NCBI GenBank assembly: GCA_013399115.1
Contig: VXAA01004234.1
Span: forward strand, 338,943-402,942
DNA length: 64,000 nt
Reading direction: 5' to 3'
Source of the DNA: Anseranas semipalmata
Taxonomy: Eukaryota; Chordata; Aves; Anseriformes; Anseranatidae
This document shows positions 36,756 to 50,438 of this stretch, in pieces. The notes below the pieces were generated by a model, which was not told the DNA's origin, made no database searches, and saw nothing but the letters and a program-made list of their open reading frames with translations. Every line of letters begins with the position of its first letter. Positions within the stretch are counted from its first letter, which is position 1. The position numbers and the translations under genes were made by a program.

Positions 36756-37244
36756 GAGTTCTCTGGGGGGTGAAGTAGAGAAGGGTATTCAAAGGGAATC
36801 AAATTTGAACAAGAAACAGAGAAAGTGTTTTGTGCAGGTTAAAGTTCATTGGGAAAGATGTTTCTATCCCAGCTTAACTGAAACTAATTAAGTGTGATTG
36901 CAACACATTTCTTTTCAATAATTGTGCCTGTGGGTTTATTTAGGACATAATGCCGAGCAATCTCTAAAGGCACAGTCCTCATGACATCTGATACAATCAC
37001 AGCATGCTCATGTTAGCCATCTCTTGTCTTCACCAAGGGAGAAAAGACCAAATAAGAATCATGCACTTGTACCATCTTCAATACTTCTAAATCACTTGAA
37101 GCTCTTGCTGTTGTAAATTCTGCCTTTATATCGGGCATTTGTCTTGGCTGTGAACTGCAAATAGGGAGGAACCAGACAGAAAGTTACTTGGATTGTATAA
37201 AAGTGATGCACTCTCACAGCTGCAACATAATAAGTGATGTCTGC

Positions 37245-37363
37245 ATCTCAGGGACATGAGTTAGTGGTGGACTTGGTAGTGTTGGGTGACGGCTGGACTT
37301 CATGAGCTTATGGGTCTTTTCCAACGTAAATGATTCTAAGATTCTATGATCCTATGATTCCAA
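37245..37363 (+). mobile_element. CR1 LINE 3' tail, sense
   Basis: A CR1 3' UTR remnant of another subfamily. Its words are ctcagggacatgagttagtg, gtggacttggtagtgttggg, and ggctggacttcatgagc. The box gggtcttttccaacgtaaat follows, then the octamers ATTCTAAG ATTCTATG ATCCTATG ATTCC. Moderately diverged, no coding content. Confidence 0.85.
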
Positions 37364-39021
37364 GTTAGTGTTTTGTATCAGGCAACTGAAAGTGATGGAT
37401 AAAATCACACAAAACAATGCACGCAGATAATTTACCTTTTCTTTTCCTTAGAAACGTTGTGCAGGTAGACAGGGATTTTCTCTTGTTGTTTTAGCCACCA
37501 GGTATTTTAGCAACAGAAACAACCACGTTTGCCTCCAGGGGGTTTGCACACACAAAAAAAGCAGGATGTGAACAGTGTTTTTCTTGTGATTAGCTGAATG
37601 AAGGCAGGCTTATGTTGCTCTTCAGACAGAAGCAAAATCTCCCTGCTCAGTCCTTACATTGGTGCAATGTTACTCAGCACTGATCAAGGAGCTGTGTAAC
37701 CCTGTTACTGAAGTTCCGGATGAAAACTGAATAAAAACCCACATGCTAAAAATGTTTTAAAAGATGGCTCTGAATACATCTACAAAAGCAGTTGTTGGTG
37801 CCCTTTAGCCCCTTGGCATCTGCATGAATAGCATGTGAAGAAACTGAATATCAGCCAGTTTTCTAAACTACCTAAAAAACGTCTTTGGTGGAAATAGAAG
37901 TGTGACAGAAAAGAACAGTTGTGATATAACTGTCTATTGCTTGAACCAGCTGACTCAGATTAGGATAGTAAATGGTGGAATTCATCTCCTTTTAATGCTA
38001 GACAGCTAAATAATGGATGTCTAGGTCTAGTCTAGTCAAGTTTGATGTTGTTTGTACCAATAAAAACTAGCACCTCCTGAGAGCTCTTTACCTGTCTCAC
38101 AGTAGACTTCTATGTTAGGGAGAGATGAGTCACTATCTCTGAGGATCTCTTTTTATTGACTGTGAAAACATCCTTGAGTGCCTAGCTCAGACTCAGGCAA
38201 ATAACATTTAGACACCTAAATGGGTTGAGAAGAAAGACATTCAAATGCTGTAGACCTGTCTCATGAGAGAGAGTGAGACCCTAGGCTCCAGTGGAACAGG
38301 TCTCTCTCTCGTCTAATTTTGCAAAGGTGTATATTTGTAAAATAATTCAACCATTTTTGCAAACATCCTTTCTAGTGGTTCATTGTGTAACTGATATTTA
38401 TGCAACATAGCATTTTGTATTCAGCAGCATGCAAACCATTTGAGGGAAGATGAGCCAACTTCACACATCCAAAACCTTGGAAAAAGGTGAACTGAACAGA
38501 CTGAGTTAACTGGGCAGAAAACACTCACTCCTCATGAGCACAGTGCTCACCCCAGCCTCCAGACCTTCTCACCCCTGTCTTTAAGGACCGGGCTTGTTTA
38601 AAAACTGCATTCTGTAACAGTATCCAGTGTTCAAAGAAAAGTACTGAAACTGCTACACAGTGCCACAGATTCACTTGCTAAACATGTCATGAGGCAAAAT
38701 TTTATAGGCATTGTAAAATCTTTTTACCACACACAGCTGCACTACCCAAAATTACTCAAATCTGCAGGGCATCTGAAACGCACACTACAGCAGTAATAGG
38801 CTTTGCTGCTTAAAAAGTGATTATGACTAATGCACAAAAACAATTATCACCAGGCTTAATTGCAAAGAATTAAGCACTACATATATATGTATATAAGTAT
38901 GCACACATACACATGTATGTAGATAAATATGGTATCTAGTTTCTTATTAAAAAAAACAGGATAAAACAAAAGTGAAGCTGAAGTGAATGTGGTAATTTCT
39001 GAGGGGAGCAAAAAAAGAAAA

Positions 39022-39060
39022 GAAAACAAACAAACAAACAAACAAACAAACAAACAAAAA
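39022..39060. repeat. (AAAC)n microsatellite
   Basis: About eight consecutive AAAC units ending in an A-run. Confidence 0.95.
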
Positions 39061-39736
39061 AGATTAGAAAGAACATGTTCAACTGAAGATTTGGAAGCCA
39101 GCCAAAAAACAGAGGCAGCACTGTTAGTGTTAAGGGTAAAGTGTGCTTTACTAAGAATGAACATAGTTGAGTTAGAGCTAAAAGTCCATTGACAGCACAC
39201 TTATTTTGGGAGTGATCAACAATAGATCCTCAGGTTAAGCTTACTAAGACAGGAAAAATCTTAAATTCTATTTATTTCCTGAATATATCTTCCTATCTTC
39301 CAGGAATGTAGGTCTTAAAGACACAAATCAGAGGTTCAACCTGCATTTTTATTTTTCATAACTCTGGATGAACTGTACTTTCATCAGTTTTTCTAGCTGC
39401 TCTTTGGAAGCATTTATGTTTTTGGCCTCAAAGGCATCTGTCCTCATGAACTTCCAGATATAAATTATCTGTTTTCTTTACTGATACTTTTCCATTGTAT
39501 CAAGATTAATTGGCTGAATGGTCTGGATAAACCAACACTTTTACCATAGTGTCTAAATCCAGGACAGCACATAGCATTTCATGCTTGTCTACTACCCAGT
39601 CCTGTCAGATCAAGTCAATGCAGTGTCTGTATAAAGTCTTATTATATAACAAGAGAGTAGGTACCTACCACTTTATTACACTCATTGTTTGAGGAGAATA
39701 TTGTCATTTCTTGTGCAGCTCTCAGCTGTGGTGGTC

Positions 39737-39739
<3 letters not shown>

Positions 39740-39773
<34 letters not shown>
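39740..39773. repeat. 34-base A homopolymer
   Basis: The longest pure homopolymer fully sequenced in the window. Confidence 0.96.
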
Positions 39774-39777
<4 letters not shown>

Positions 39778-42529
39778 GGAGTAGTGATTAAAGCAGAAAT
39801 AATTAGGAAAAATGAGCAAAACCCTCAACTGTTGCTGGCTTGCTGGCTTCACTGACTTTAACAAAAGTAGGTCAACTGATGTCAACTGGGGGCCCCACCA
39901 GTTGAGTTTGATGCTGCTTCTGCTTCAGGCTTTTGCTGTGACCTTCCGTAATTACACCATACAGTGGGCACACAAGTAGAGCGACTAAGTTGTTTAAAAT
40001 GAGCGGATAAAACACCAGAAAACCACAATAATTATTAATAGTTTGAATTGTGGGGAGGCCCATAGGCTGGAAAATGCAATATTTGTAGAGTGCAATCACA
40101 TATGGGTAGGATGGTGCCTGGGAACACTTTGTTGTGCTGGCAAGGCTACGTCAAGCAATCCTTTCACCTCTGGCTGTGGATCACTGTGCTAATAACTGTG
40201 GCAAAGCTTCACTGATTCTGCTGCTACAGATGAGTTGTTTGATGTTGCTTTAGACTCTATGGCTGTGAACTCAACTAGTAAACATGGCACGGCAGATCAC
40301 TGGCACTGGTAGTTCCTACCATTAAATTGTTAGCACAACCACTGTGTTGTAACTACTTACATTTTTCCAGAACATTCACACGAATGAGTTGGGGAACAGC
40401 ATGGGAGCACTCCATATCAGGTACTTTGGATTTGGGGGTGAGAGGGAATGGCTGTATGGATATAAGCAGTGCTGTGTCAGTCTCAGAGTCCCAGAAAGGT
40501 CCCTGCCTCAGTTTATTTACGTATTCCATGAGGCTGAAGAAAGTCCAGTGTACCTCTATGGTATCTATTTCTGTGGCTCAGATATGTCTTGCTGAAAATT
40601 AAGGTTCTTGAATTTCTAATGGACACAACAAATCTGTATTGACATGAAGATCAGAAAAACGCAGACTATCTGCTTGTCTGCTGTACAGTACTGGATCTTG
40701 TTTTGTTTTGTTTTGGCTGCATTTTTTTTTAAAAGATAATAAGAAGGTCAAAGGGCCCATAGGGATGTTGTAAGTTTGATATTATATCTGGGATTAGTCA
40801 CCATTCATTTAAAAATTAGGCATGCAGTATTAACAGGTCTGCTTAAGCAGCTGCAAGGAGGAGGAAAATTTATTCCATGTCTCATAGACATCTGTCTTCA
40901 GATGGGACAAATTACCTTATGGAGGTGTGCATCCTCTTCTACCAACTGTTAAGGGAGCCCAGATGACTTGCTTAGAGTGTATCCCTGGCATTTCAATAAT
41001 AAAATTAAGACATTACTCTCATCCACAGACTTGGGGTTTGCAAACAGAGGTTAGAACATCCAAAACCCCATGAAAGTCAATGGGAATTAAATGTGTAAAG
41101 CCAAAATTTAGGTAGATCAGTGCTCCTTACCAAGTTGCCTAGGTATAATAAGCTCTGCCTTATAGGGAAATCCACAGCCTTGGTTTCTCTACTTGGTGTT
41201 GGGTAACAGTTAAGCAGTAAACTTTGATGAATGTCAGTCAGGATCCCATACGGAAAACTACCTACATTTACCAGTAAAGTAGAACAAGCACAATTTGGCT
41301 TGTTTTATATTCAGTGGCCCAATTTTAGGAAGCATCAGAGGACTACAAATTTTGAATAGGAATCACCATTCAAAATAATTCTGCTGGAAAGAATGAACTA
41401 TCATACAGAAAATTTTATTTCCTCTTCATTCTTTAATTTCTACCATATCATTTTTTTAATAGCTTATGTAGATTACTGTGTTATTTCTGTGAATGCCAGT
41501 AATATATTTACAGTAGGAGAGCTTAATGTCTCCAGACATAAACCTGGATGCCACATAACTAAGTGCTGTACACACATTGAGGAGACAAATAGACCATACT
41601 CTTATATGATGGTCTTGTTATATGGAACTATATCTTGAACTTCTGCAGTAAATTCTATATACTCAAATTCAGCTGTGTGAAAAGCAGAGAAAAAGCTATG
41701 CAAAACTTTTAAAGTTGGTGCCTTTGTTATTTTCATAAAGTTTGAAACATATTTATGTGAGCTTTTTCATCTCCATTCGTTTATGTTATATTTGAAAATT
41801 GATTCCTGCATTTTTATTTTTATTATAAAGTGGAGCTTTCTTGATGGAAATCTGGTGTCTTTTGAAAATTCAAAGTTTGAGAAAATGTCAGCAAAAATTC
41901 TGATTTTTTACTCAAAGGCTGCTGTGTTTTGCATTTCTGATGGAAAAAAAAAGTCATAGAAAAAAATTGATTAGCTCTCTAGGAGAACATCTGTTTGTGA
42001 TTGACTTAAATCATTAGTCTGTTTGTTGTTTTGTTGTTACTGTTTTTTTCTCTCTTGAGAACCAATTTTCAAGCTTGTGTCTATCCTTTCTAATAAAAGA
42101 CTAACATTTTTCTATACATGTTTCAAAGAGACAAAACTGCTGAAATATATTTTCACAGGGGGGAGAAAATAATAGTGATTAAGTTGATCTTTACACCTCC
42201 CAGTAGAAAACAGATATTTTTTATGGAAAGCAGCCACAGCTGCACATAACAACATGCATTAGTGCATCTTGCAGTGAAATGAAATCGAACAGCAAGACAT
42301 GATCATAAGCCTATCTTGGAGTGTAGTCAATTTGTCCAGTAAATATTGTGGCATTAACAGTTTTATTTGTTGATCATTTCTGATGTTAATGGTAATGGGC
42401 CCCTTTGGTATTGGGATATTTATGTCTGACAGTGTGGTGCAATTTACATTAATAAGACTCATTAATTTCAGATGGTTTCTACTATGAAAGAAGGAAATAG
42501 TAGAAGTGTTTTGTGGTGTGTTTTTTTTT

Positions 42530-42690
42530 TTTCTTTTCCAACATTAGTCTCTCTCTCCACACAGCACAGAGCCACTAAGCTACATTTGCTGCACAACAAT
42601 GAATGCTCCCTTGTTGTTGTTATTAATGATTTGCTTGCCTGCCAAAGTTGAGGGTGGATAGCTGCCTCTTGGAGGAATTATCTTGCTTCT
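42530..42690. promoter_or_regulatory. candidate conserved noncoding element (weak)
   Basis: A repeat-free block of evenly mixed composition (ctaagctacatttgctgcac, aacaatgaatgctcccttg, attaatgatttgcttgcctg). The call rests on its general look only; no alignment was possible. Confidence 0.2.
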
Positions 42691-45600
42691 ATATTTTATT
42701 TAGACTTTTTATTTTTTTTTTCCTTTGTCTGGGTGGAACTCATAATTCCCAACAAAACTGAAAGCATTTGTGTTTCCTTCTCCCATTTCCTACATCCTCT
42801 TGGTTTCCATGATGATGACAATCCTGGCCATCAGTTAGAGTCTGGATGCTAAAATTAAGTACAACTTTGTGGGAGGATCCACGACAGAAATGACAATTCC
42901 TTCCTTGAAAATGATACAAATGACTCAGTTCCTTAGTGTGTTCAATTTTTATAACAGGAAATAGAAAGCTAATTACTGGTTATTAAGGACCTTCTAAATA
43001 CCTCTCTCTCTGTGTCTTTTATTAGTGGGACAATGAACAGTTACTTTGTATGAGATGAGAAAAGTCAAAGCAAATAATTTAGTGGGACAGATTTCCTTAA
43101 TGGGTTTTCAGGCACAGATCTGTGGCACTGGCAGCTCACATGACTGCCACTGTCCTTATTATCAAAATGTTTTTCATTCTTTATGAAAATGGAAGATTCA
43201 GCATTTTAGCTCTTTAAAAAACTCAGAGAGTTATACCGGATAAAAGTATACAGCTTGGCAACGTCTAACTCCCAATGTAAAGATTTTGTTTGTTTGTTTT
43301 GTTTGTTTTTATATCTTCCCTAGTTCTATTTTGCAGCCTCTGAACAATTTTATTTATTTTTTTCTCCTGAGGAACCCAGAAAACATGAGACCTACTTAAG
43401 GAGAACACTTAACCTGAGGAGTAATTAATTCTATAGGTACAGAGGAGTGCTTTGAAATTAAATTGTCAGGTTTTAGTCTTGGCAAAAAGAAATCACTCTC
43501 ATTTTCACTCAGATTCAATTGAAAAGATTCTCATTCTTATTGACTTTAGTCTTTGAAAAGTCTTTATATCAAAACCGGGTGTCATTCAGAAAGGTGCATA
43601 CTATATCAGTGGTTCTCAGCTTTCCCTCCAGTGAGACTCAGCATTACAAGAAAAAAATTCTCAAGTTTCTCTTAAAATCTAGACATGAAATGAGAAGGAA
43701 TGTGTTCAGAACCCATTAAAATATGTTAACAAGACTCAGTCTGAAGAAAATCAAAGATGGAAAACTCATCATCTAATTCATATAATTATTGAGGTTTAAA
43801 AATTCCTGTGTAGACAGCAATCTTGTGTACATTTACACAGGTGCGTAACTTTTCAGTCTTCCATTACTTGTGCTAAAACCATGGTCAGCAAATGGGAATA
43901 CATTAAAACATGTGCTGAGGTGTTAAGTATTTAATAAATGGAAAATGGAAAATAACTACAGACTGGCAAATAGAAAATAACAGTAACTGACTTAAAGAGC
44001 TGGATGAAGTTAAGAACTGTGAAAGTCTAGGTTTAATGCGTTAGGAAGAAAAGGTAGGGCTCAATAGCCAAACTGAAAGCTGGGTTACCATGTATGCCAA
44101 ACTATGAAAGATATAAAAAATGAGCTCAGCAAACAATTCACATGTGCTCACAGTCCATTTTAGCACAGTAATGGCAAATGAATAAAGAAATAACTTACTA
44201 TATTAATATATAAAATGATAGTGCAAGATGAGGGGAGTTATGCCCTGGCCTCAATAAAATCATGGAAAGGATTATTTAAGTTATAATTATTAGCAGAAAG
44301 TGAGTGAAAATATATTAATATATCCAAATATAAGATAGAAGAAAACAGGCACTGCAGATCAAACTTGGTGTCCTTTTCTGCTATAGTCAGAAGCTTGATT
44401 TCTAAATGTAGTACATACTGGGCTTCACTTACATACTTTTATATACTCCCAAAGTGTTTTTTACCACCTTCTTTTTCTACCAGTTCTTCTCTTACTGATT
44501 AAATAACAAGGTGAGGTTTGATGAGAACTAATAACCTTGCTCAGAATTCCTCCATTTACATTACTTGTTAACAGTTTCATCTGTCTTGAAATGAACCGGA
44601 AGCATAAATTCAAGCCCTTTCCTTTTGCCTGACCACAAGCAGATGCTTAACAGTAGTGGGAAAGATAGCTGTCTCCCCTCAAGTAAACCAAAATTGCTGC
44701 CCCTGGAGCTAAGGGAGATTTCAAGGGCAAGCTGAGAAATGTATGTTTCTCATGACAATGCACTGATTAAACCCTCCGCTTTGTGTGTGCAAGTTCTTTA
44801 TTTGCATCAAAGACAAGTTGTTCTTTCTGTAAGGCAAGCTCCTCTTTGATGGGTGCTTTCTAAAGCTACCAACAACAAAAAAAAAATGCAATGAAACAAT
44901 AAGGGGAGATCTAAAATAAAAATGATAACAATACAATGGAACAAGTTTACTATGCAGAATTAATGTCCTATTGCACTATCATATTAATTCCCTATTTTCA
45001 TATTTATACTGTGACTGTAGAGAAATACTGATGAGTTTTATTTATACCCCAGTGTCCCACCTGCTTTGCAGCCATACAGTTATCTTGTGGATGAACAGTT
45101 CATGGATGATGCCTACTAGTTCCCCAATGCTACAACTTTACTAACACACTAGACAATATCAGAGCTTGTCCTATGCTCTGGAATTCGATTGTCTATAGGA
45201 CTAAGTGGTTAGAGCTGTCTGGTTTGGGGCTGTCATGGATCACTTAGCACTCTTCCAAAGATTTTCACATGCAAATTGGCAATAACTTGGGCCAAGAACC
45301 ATTCTCAATAGGAAATTTGGATTTGTCCTCTTTGTTTTGATGAATAACAATAATATGGGCTGCTTATTCATATAGATGAGTCAAACTGCATTAAGTGGCA
45401 CCTTGGCAGTGTTTAACTTGCTGGTCTAGATCCAGCCGTTAAGGCCAATATGACTGATCTTTAATAAGGGAGGCTGTGGAGTCTGCTATTGGTCATTTCA
45501 GGATCATACTTTTTGAACAATGAAGTTTTGAAATTTATATTTTTACAAGCCTTATATCCAAAGCTGTCAACATATATAACAGTATTTCACACACAATAAA

Positions 45601-48085
45601 ATTGAAATATTTGCCCATTTTGGTCAAAAGTTTGATTATATATACTTCTTAACTAACTCTTATGAACCATTTCTCTGTAGAAGTCCTCTTGAAATCATTT
45701 CACCTCTTAATAGAAATCTTAAGCAATGTAGGTTTTTTTTGGTCTCCTTGACCTAAGTCTCTATTCCTTCTTTAATATTTAGATCCCACCTATCCCATCT
45801 TTTCCTTTCAGTCACAACACACTACTATTATCTACCACCAGAGCAGATCTAATAGTAGTAACAAGACTCTTTTATCCACTGTGGAACATTTCAACTTTTA
45901 GTTTGTGGTGTACAAATATGACTTAGTGTGATTTAAGTTCAAACCACAAATTTACTCCCAGCCCAACTTCTAATATCTAAGTCTACTTTATTGGCAAATT
46001 TCATTCTACCACTGAAGCAAGCAAAAATGCTTCCAATCTTGGCCATGAAAGCATTTTAGAATTTGGAGATTTTATAAGAGTCTTTGCCAGTTAGGAACAT
46101 AATATCGTATGTAGACTACCATGGCACCTGACACTTATTCAGGTATTATTATTGCATCTGTATTCAAGAGAGGGATAACTCTCAGCCCATGGACCATCCA
46201 GAACTGCCAGGAATCGATTTTGTATAAAGCTAAAGAAGAGAGGTAGCTGTGGTGTATACTGTGGATATGCAATATAGACAGTGCTACTCTTTTTTTTTTT
46301 TTTTTTGTAACTAGTTAGTAATCTTGACTGTTCACCCCTCTCTTGAACTTAGATACTATAATAGTGATTAATGACAATGAAAATAGCATGTTTGAATACA
46401 TCGTTTAAGAGTTACTATCAAACATTATAAAAGCAATATGGCTTGGAGGACCAGCTGCAGCCTATTTAACAAAGATAGTAGTTATCATAGCTGGATTACA
46501 GACACTTTCAGGGCTTTCTGTTTTGTGAATTATTCTTCACACTGCAGTTTTCTTTGTAGGATGAATTAATTCTCACCAAATAGTCATAACATCTGAATTT
46601 TGCCTTTATACATGGGTTTAAATTGTGCTGTTGTCAAGTTATAGAGCGATCATACAATTTGATGCCATTCATAAAAGCAAGCAAGAACAAAACAATAAAC
46701 CAAGGTCTGTAACACAACTTAATTGACCAAAAGATTCAGTTTGAGATAACTTATTTGTTTAGAGGCAGATTCCCCATCTATGAAAAGTAAAATCTGACTG
46801 TGTCCCCACTAAAATAATGCCAATATTTTAATGTGAGGTACTGCTTAATTTGGGTGAATACAAATCAGATAATTAATTTTTACTTTTTAGGATAGACATA
46901 GCTGGCAATCTTTTCATATTGCTTCTAGTATAAAAAAATTATTATTACTTGCTTATAATTTTGCCAAAGCTGAGACATTTGGCTAGAAAAATACTGAGAG
47001 TTTACATCCAACTGTTTTTGTTTTGTTTTGTTTTCCTCTTTTAAAATGTTTCAACTGAAAGATCTTACTATTTCAAAGAACAAGCTTAAAGAATCCTCAT
47101 GACAATCTATTAGTCCTGCTTCAGGAGTTACCTAAAACAAGGTCAGGGGTGCTGTTCATGTGAAAACCTTTCCTGATTTGGCCAATTTGTGAGCTTTTGA
47201 AAACCGCTCAGTAATAAGACAGTGCAATTATCCAGTGATTTAGTCTGAACTCAGCATGATTCAGCCCCTCATGTCTCCTAGAAGACTATAGATCCTTGTC
47301 TACCTTTCATAGCTTCGTGGTCTCAGAGCTGGGCAGCCTAGGCCTGGCAGTCTGTAAAGTGCATGGAGACAAGAAAAACCTCCTGAGCTGCTTGCGAGGG
47401 TGTTTTTGATGTGGTAGTAGAGAATAACAGCCAACTATCACAGCTAGCTACCTCTGTCAATGTGATCTGAGGTTTGAATCCTGTTGATAAATTTATGCTG
47501 GCAGAGCATAGATAGGAGGAAGGAAGAATACACTGCAAAGTCCATTAGCAAACAATACGGTTGAACAATATGAGCCAGATTTTGTTACTGATTTTAGGTT
47601 TTAAACCCTAACTGATTTCATTGTGTGAGAAACAATTTGGGTTTGGAAACTAAGCTACACCACATTATCACATCATTAAAAACTAACTCTGTCTTAATAA
47701 GTAGACACATGTAAACAACCTTCATCCTGAAACAGTTAAAACTCAGAATTATTACATCTAGCAGTCTTTGATGATGTTTTGTTTGGTTTTTAACTGAGTT
47801 TAGTATCTTCCAACGTCAGAAGCCAAGTGAACCCAAAAAATTATTGTTCATGGTTGCGAGTCTGTCCATTCCAGTTTCAAACAGACCACTGGGCTTCTCA
47901 CAGTGCCCCAAAATCCACAGCCTATCTTGTCCAAGAAAACGGAGGAAAAGGACACTGGTTAGCTGAAACTGCTCCACAGGCCAATCTCCAGAAAATGTTC
48001 CGCATAAATATTGCTTTACCCACCCAAGCAGTATCACAGACAACTGCTTAGATGTATGAAATCCATTTTCTGAAGGGGGCTTGTG
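42691..48085. other. single-copy AT-rich noncoding DNA
   Basis: About 5.4 kb without recognised genes or interspersed repeats. A GTTT tract lies near 43286-43311, a T17 run at 46290-46306 and a TTTTG tract near 47016-47032. Confidence 0.5.
46290..46306. repeat. 17-base T homopolymer
   Basis: An uninterrupted T17 run. Confidence 0.93.
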
Positions 48086-48751
48086 TCACAGAATCACAGA
48101 ATGGTTGAGGTTGGAAGTGACCTCTGGAGATCATCTAGTCCAACCCCCCTGCTCAAGCAGGGTCACCTAGACCACATTGCACAGGATCGCATCCAGGCAG
48201 GTTTTGAATATCCCCAAAGAAGGAGACTCCACAGCCTCTCTGGGCAACCTGTTCCAGTGCTCTGTCACCCTCACAGTAAAGAAATGTTTTCTCATATTCA
48301 GCTGGAACTTCCTGTGTTTCAGTTTGTGCCTGTTGCCTCTTGTCCTGTCGCTGGGCACCACTGAAAAGAGTCCGGCCCCATCCTCTTGACACCCTCCCTT
48401 CAGAAACTTGTACACATTGATCAGATCACCCCTGAGCCTTCTCTTCTCCAGGCAGAACAGGCCCACCTCTCTCAGCCTCTCCTTGTATGAGAGATGCTCC
48501 AGTCCCCTCATCATCTTAGTGGCCCTCTGCTGGACCCGCTCCAGGAGCTCCATATCCCTTTTGTACCAGGGAGCCCAGAAGTGGACACAATACTCCAGGT
48601 GTGACCTCACCAGTGCTGAGGGGCAGGATCACCTCCCTCGACCTGCTGGCAACACTCCTCCTAATGCACCCCAGGATACCATTGGCCTTCTTGGCCACCA
48701 GGGCACAACGCTGGCTCTTGGACAACTTGTTGTCCACCAGGACCCCCAAAG
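48086..48751 (-). mobile_element. CR1 LINE 3' end, antisense, moderately young
   Basis: Antisense CR1 of about 665 bp. Read on the plus strand it starts with the inverted tail (tcacagaatcacagaatgg), then the 3' UTR (ggaagtgacctctggagatc, cccctgctcaagcagggtca), then ORF2 C-terminus. It ends in the LGVLVD block near 48751, where the element is 5'-truncated. The subfamily is the one whose 3' UTR carries the 'gatcatctagtccaac' and 'gctcaagcagggtcacctag' words, as in the older copy at 17 kb. Confidence 0.93.
48167..48751 (-). pseudogene. CR1 ORF2 C-terminal remnant with one frameshift
   Basis: The main frame (48167-48610, 147 codons) reads [51 protein letters not shown], a SDRTRGN block and [15 protein letters not shown]. 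Upstream, LGVLVDNKLSKSQRCALVAK and [13 protein letters not shown] continue in a different frame. A small indel near 48620-48630 (where YSALV is expected) breaks the protein. The catalytic FADD region is not included. Non-functional LINE remnant. Confidence 0.85.
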
Positions 48752-48907
48752 AAGAGACCACTAGGATATCTTTGTGATGTGTGACAGCTATATTTGGGAT
48801 TGTTCTTGCATATCTGAGCATTCTGCAAGTGCAATTGCTGTTGGTTCTCTGTTGAAAACATTCCCATTTTCAATGGAGAAACAACACGCAATAAATCTAT
48901 ATTACTT

Positions 48908-48923
48908 AAAAAAAAAAAAAAAA
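48908..48923. repeat. 16-base A homopolymer
   Basis: A16 run about 155 bp beyond the CR1 end, not part of it. Confidence 0.9.
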
Positions 48924-48939
48924 TCACTCCTAAGAGTAA

Positions 48940-49340
48940 ATTAAAGCAGATACATCGTCTTTGATCAAGTTACAGGCAGGCAGAAGTGTTAATATACTGG
49001 AGCATTTTCACAGCGGAAATGAATTACACCATAGGCCATGCAACTGTAAAGTCGAGCGGAAATTGTAACAAAAAAAAAATCAACGACTGAGTCTAAACTG
49101 TGAAGGATGTTGGCAGATGTCCAGGAAAAGGTATGGCTGGTGCCAAACTTGCATAAAAGGCTGGTTTAACAGTCAGTCCAATTGCTATAACTGCCTCTTT
49201 TTTTTTTTTAGCTGTTTTTCCTATTGTAACTAATCTCATTAAATAAGGCCCATTGTCTCTCCCCCTCAGACAACAGGCTCATTCAGGGGAGCTGTGCCAT
49301 GTATTCAGATCCTTCAGCAGGATTTGAAAGGGACAACGGC
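48940..49340. promoter_or_regulatory. candidate conserved noncoding element
   Basis: A single-copy block with retained CpGs in AT-rich words (tacatcgtctttgatcaag, cacagcggaaatgaattac, agtcgagcggaaattg, caacgactg). It also repeats GAGCGGAAAT/CAGCGGAAAT-type words at 49012-49020 and 49053-49062; GCGGAAAT resembles an ETS-type core. Constraint is inferred from composition. Confidence 0.35.
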
Positions 49341-50414
49341 ACATCATAAAAATAGGACGGATTGCGTGAGTTCTACCCTGAAAAGCAGGAAAAAACCTTC
49401 ACAGCATGTCTGAAATCCAGCACCATTTGAAGACATCTCTTGGAAAAGCTTGTGTGAAATCCTATCAATGTTTAAGACTATTGGAAGGTGGGAGAGAAAA
49501 GTATTTTGAGCATGTCTGATGATTCCATAAACCTATGGCAGCATGACAAAAGGAGGGATCACCCACCAGGATTAGTGTGGGGGTGATGTAAGGAAGGAAA
49601 AATTAAATGTAGCGAAAGGTCAGGTTTAAGAATTCAGTCCAAGTCCCTCAGTGGGAATAGGAAGTTTCCAATTAGTTTGTTAAAGAAGAAAATTATAACA
49701 AATACACTCATAAAATACCTCCTCTTTTATCCTTACCTTCCCTTTCCTGCAAGAATGCTTGGTTAAAATGAACAATGGTCATGGAAAAGCTTTTCAGGAG
49801 ATAAAAGAAATCACCCAAAACTTAACATAACAATAGCACAGAGATGGGTATATGAAGATCACAACAATCAATACTGTGAGTTACCAGTATTTCCAACTAA
49901 GATTTCTGGACAAATCTAAGTGCCAATAAATTTAGTATTTTACAAACTCCAAGTAAGAAACATTTGTTGTAAAGGCCATTAAGTATAAGCAGAAGAAAAG
50001 TGCAGAGAGAGTGAAGGCAAAGACGGGAACAGAGAAAAGTGCCACACTCAGACTAATTCTGATCTGCATCCCATGGGAGTCTGTCCATACAGTACAAAGC
50101 CTACAGCTCTGCTGGAGAGAATTCAGGTACTACAAAGAGTATCATACTGTAACTGTTGTATTCTGCCTAGAAAAATACTTTCTGTTTTTCAGCTGAAATA
50201 AATAGCTTGGGCAGAATACAGCTTATTGAGTTCCAGGATGCAAGCAAGCACTCAAAGAACACTCAGAGAACCAAGGCAAGCATCTTGTTCATCTCTCTTT
50301 GTGCCTAGGAATATGCTCCATGTCTGGGGCTTAAGAAGAGTCCTCTCATGGTTGACTAATGGGAATAGTAAGAATAATTTTCACCTGTAGTCTTCAAAAT
50401 CACTTTATGGAAAA

Positions 50415-50438
50415 CAACAACAACAACAGCAACAAACT
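50415..50438. repeat. (CAA)n trinucleotide repeat
   Basis: About seven CAA units with one CAG interruption. Confidence 0.88.

Larger units (their letters stand above)
37364..42500. other. single-copy noncoding DNA
   Basis: About 5.1 kb with only simple repeats recognised (AAAC array at 39022, A34 at 39740, TTTTG near 40700). The overlapping frames at 40327-40602 carry no recognisable domain. An alternating purine-pyrimidine AT/CA stretch lies at about 38880-38925. Confidence 0.5.

Noticed and set aside
38880..38925. Alternating purine-pyrimidine stretch as a Z-DNA or origin signal
   Set aside because: Short, imperfect and mostly AT, which forms Z-DNA poorly. Nothing else nearby supports a function.
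40327..40602. Two overlapping plus-strand frames (91 and 68 codons) that looked exon-like
   Set aside because: Neither has a recognised domain, and the two frames compete. No convincing splice sites were seen.
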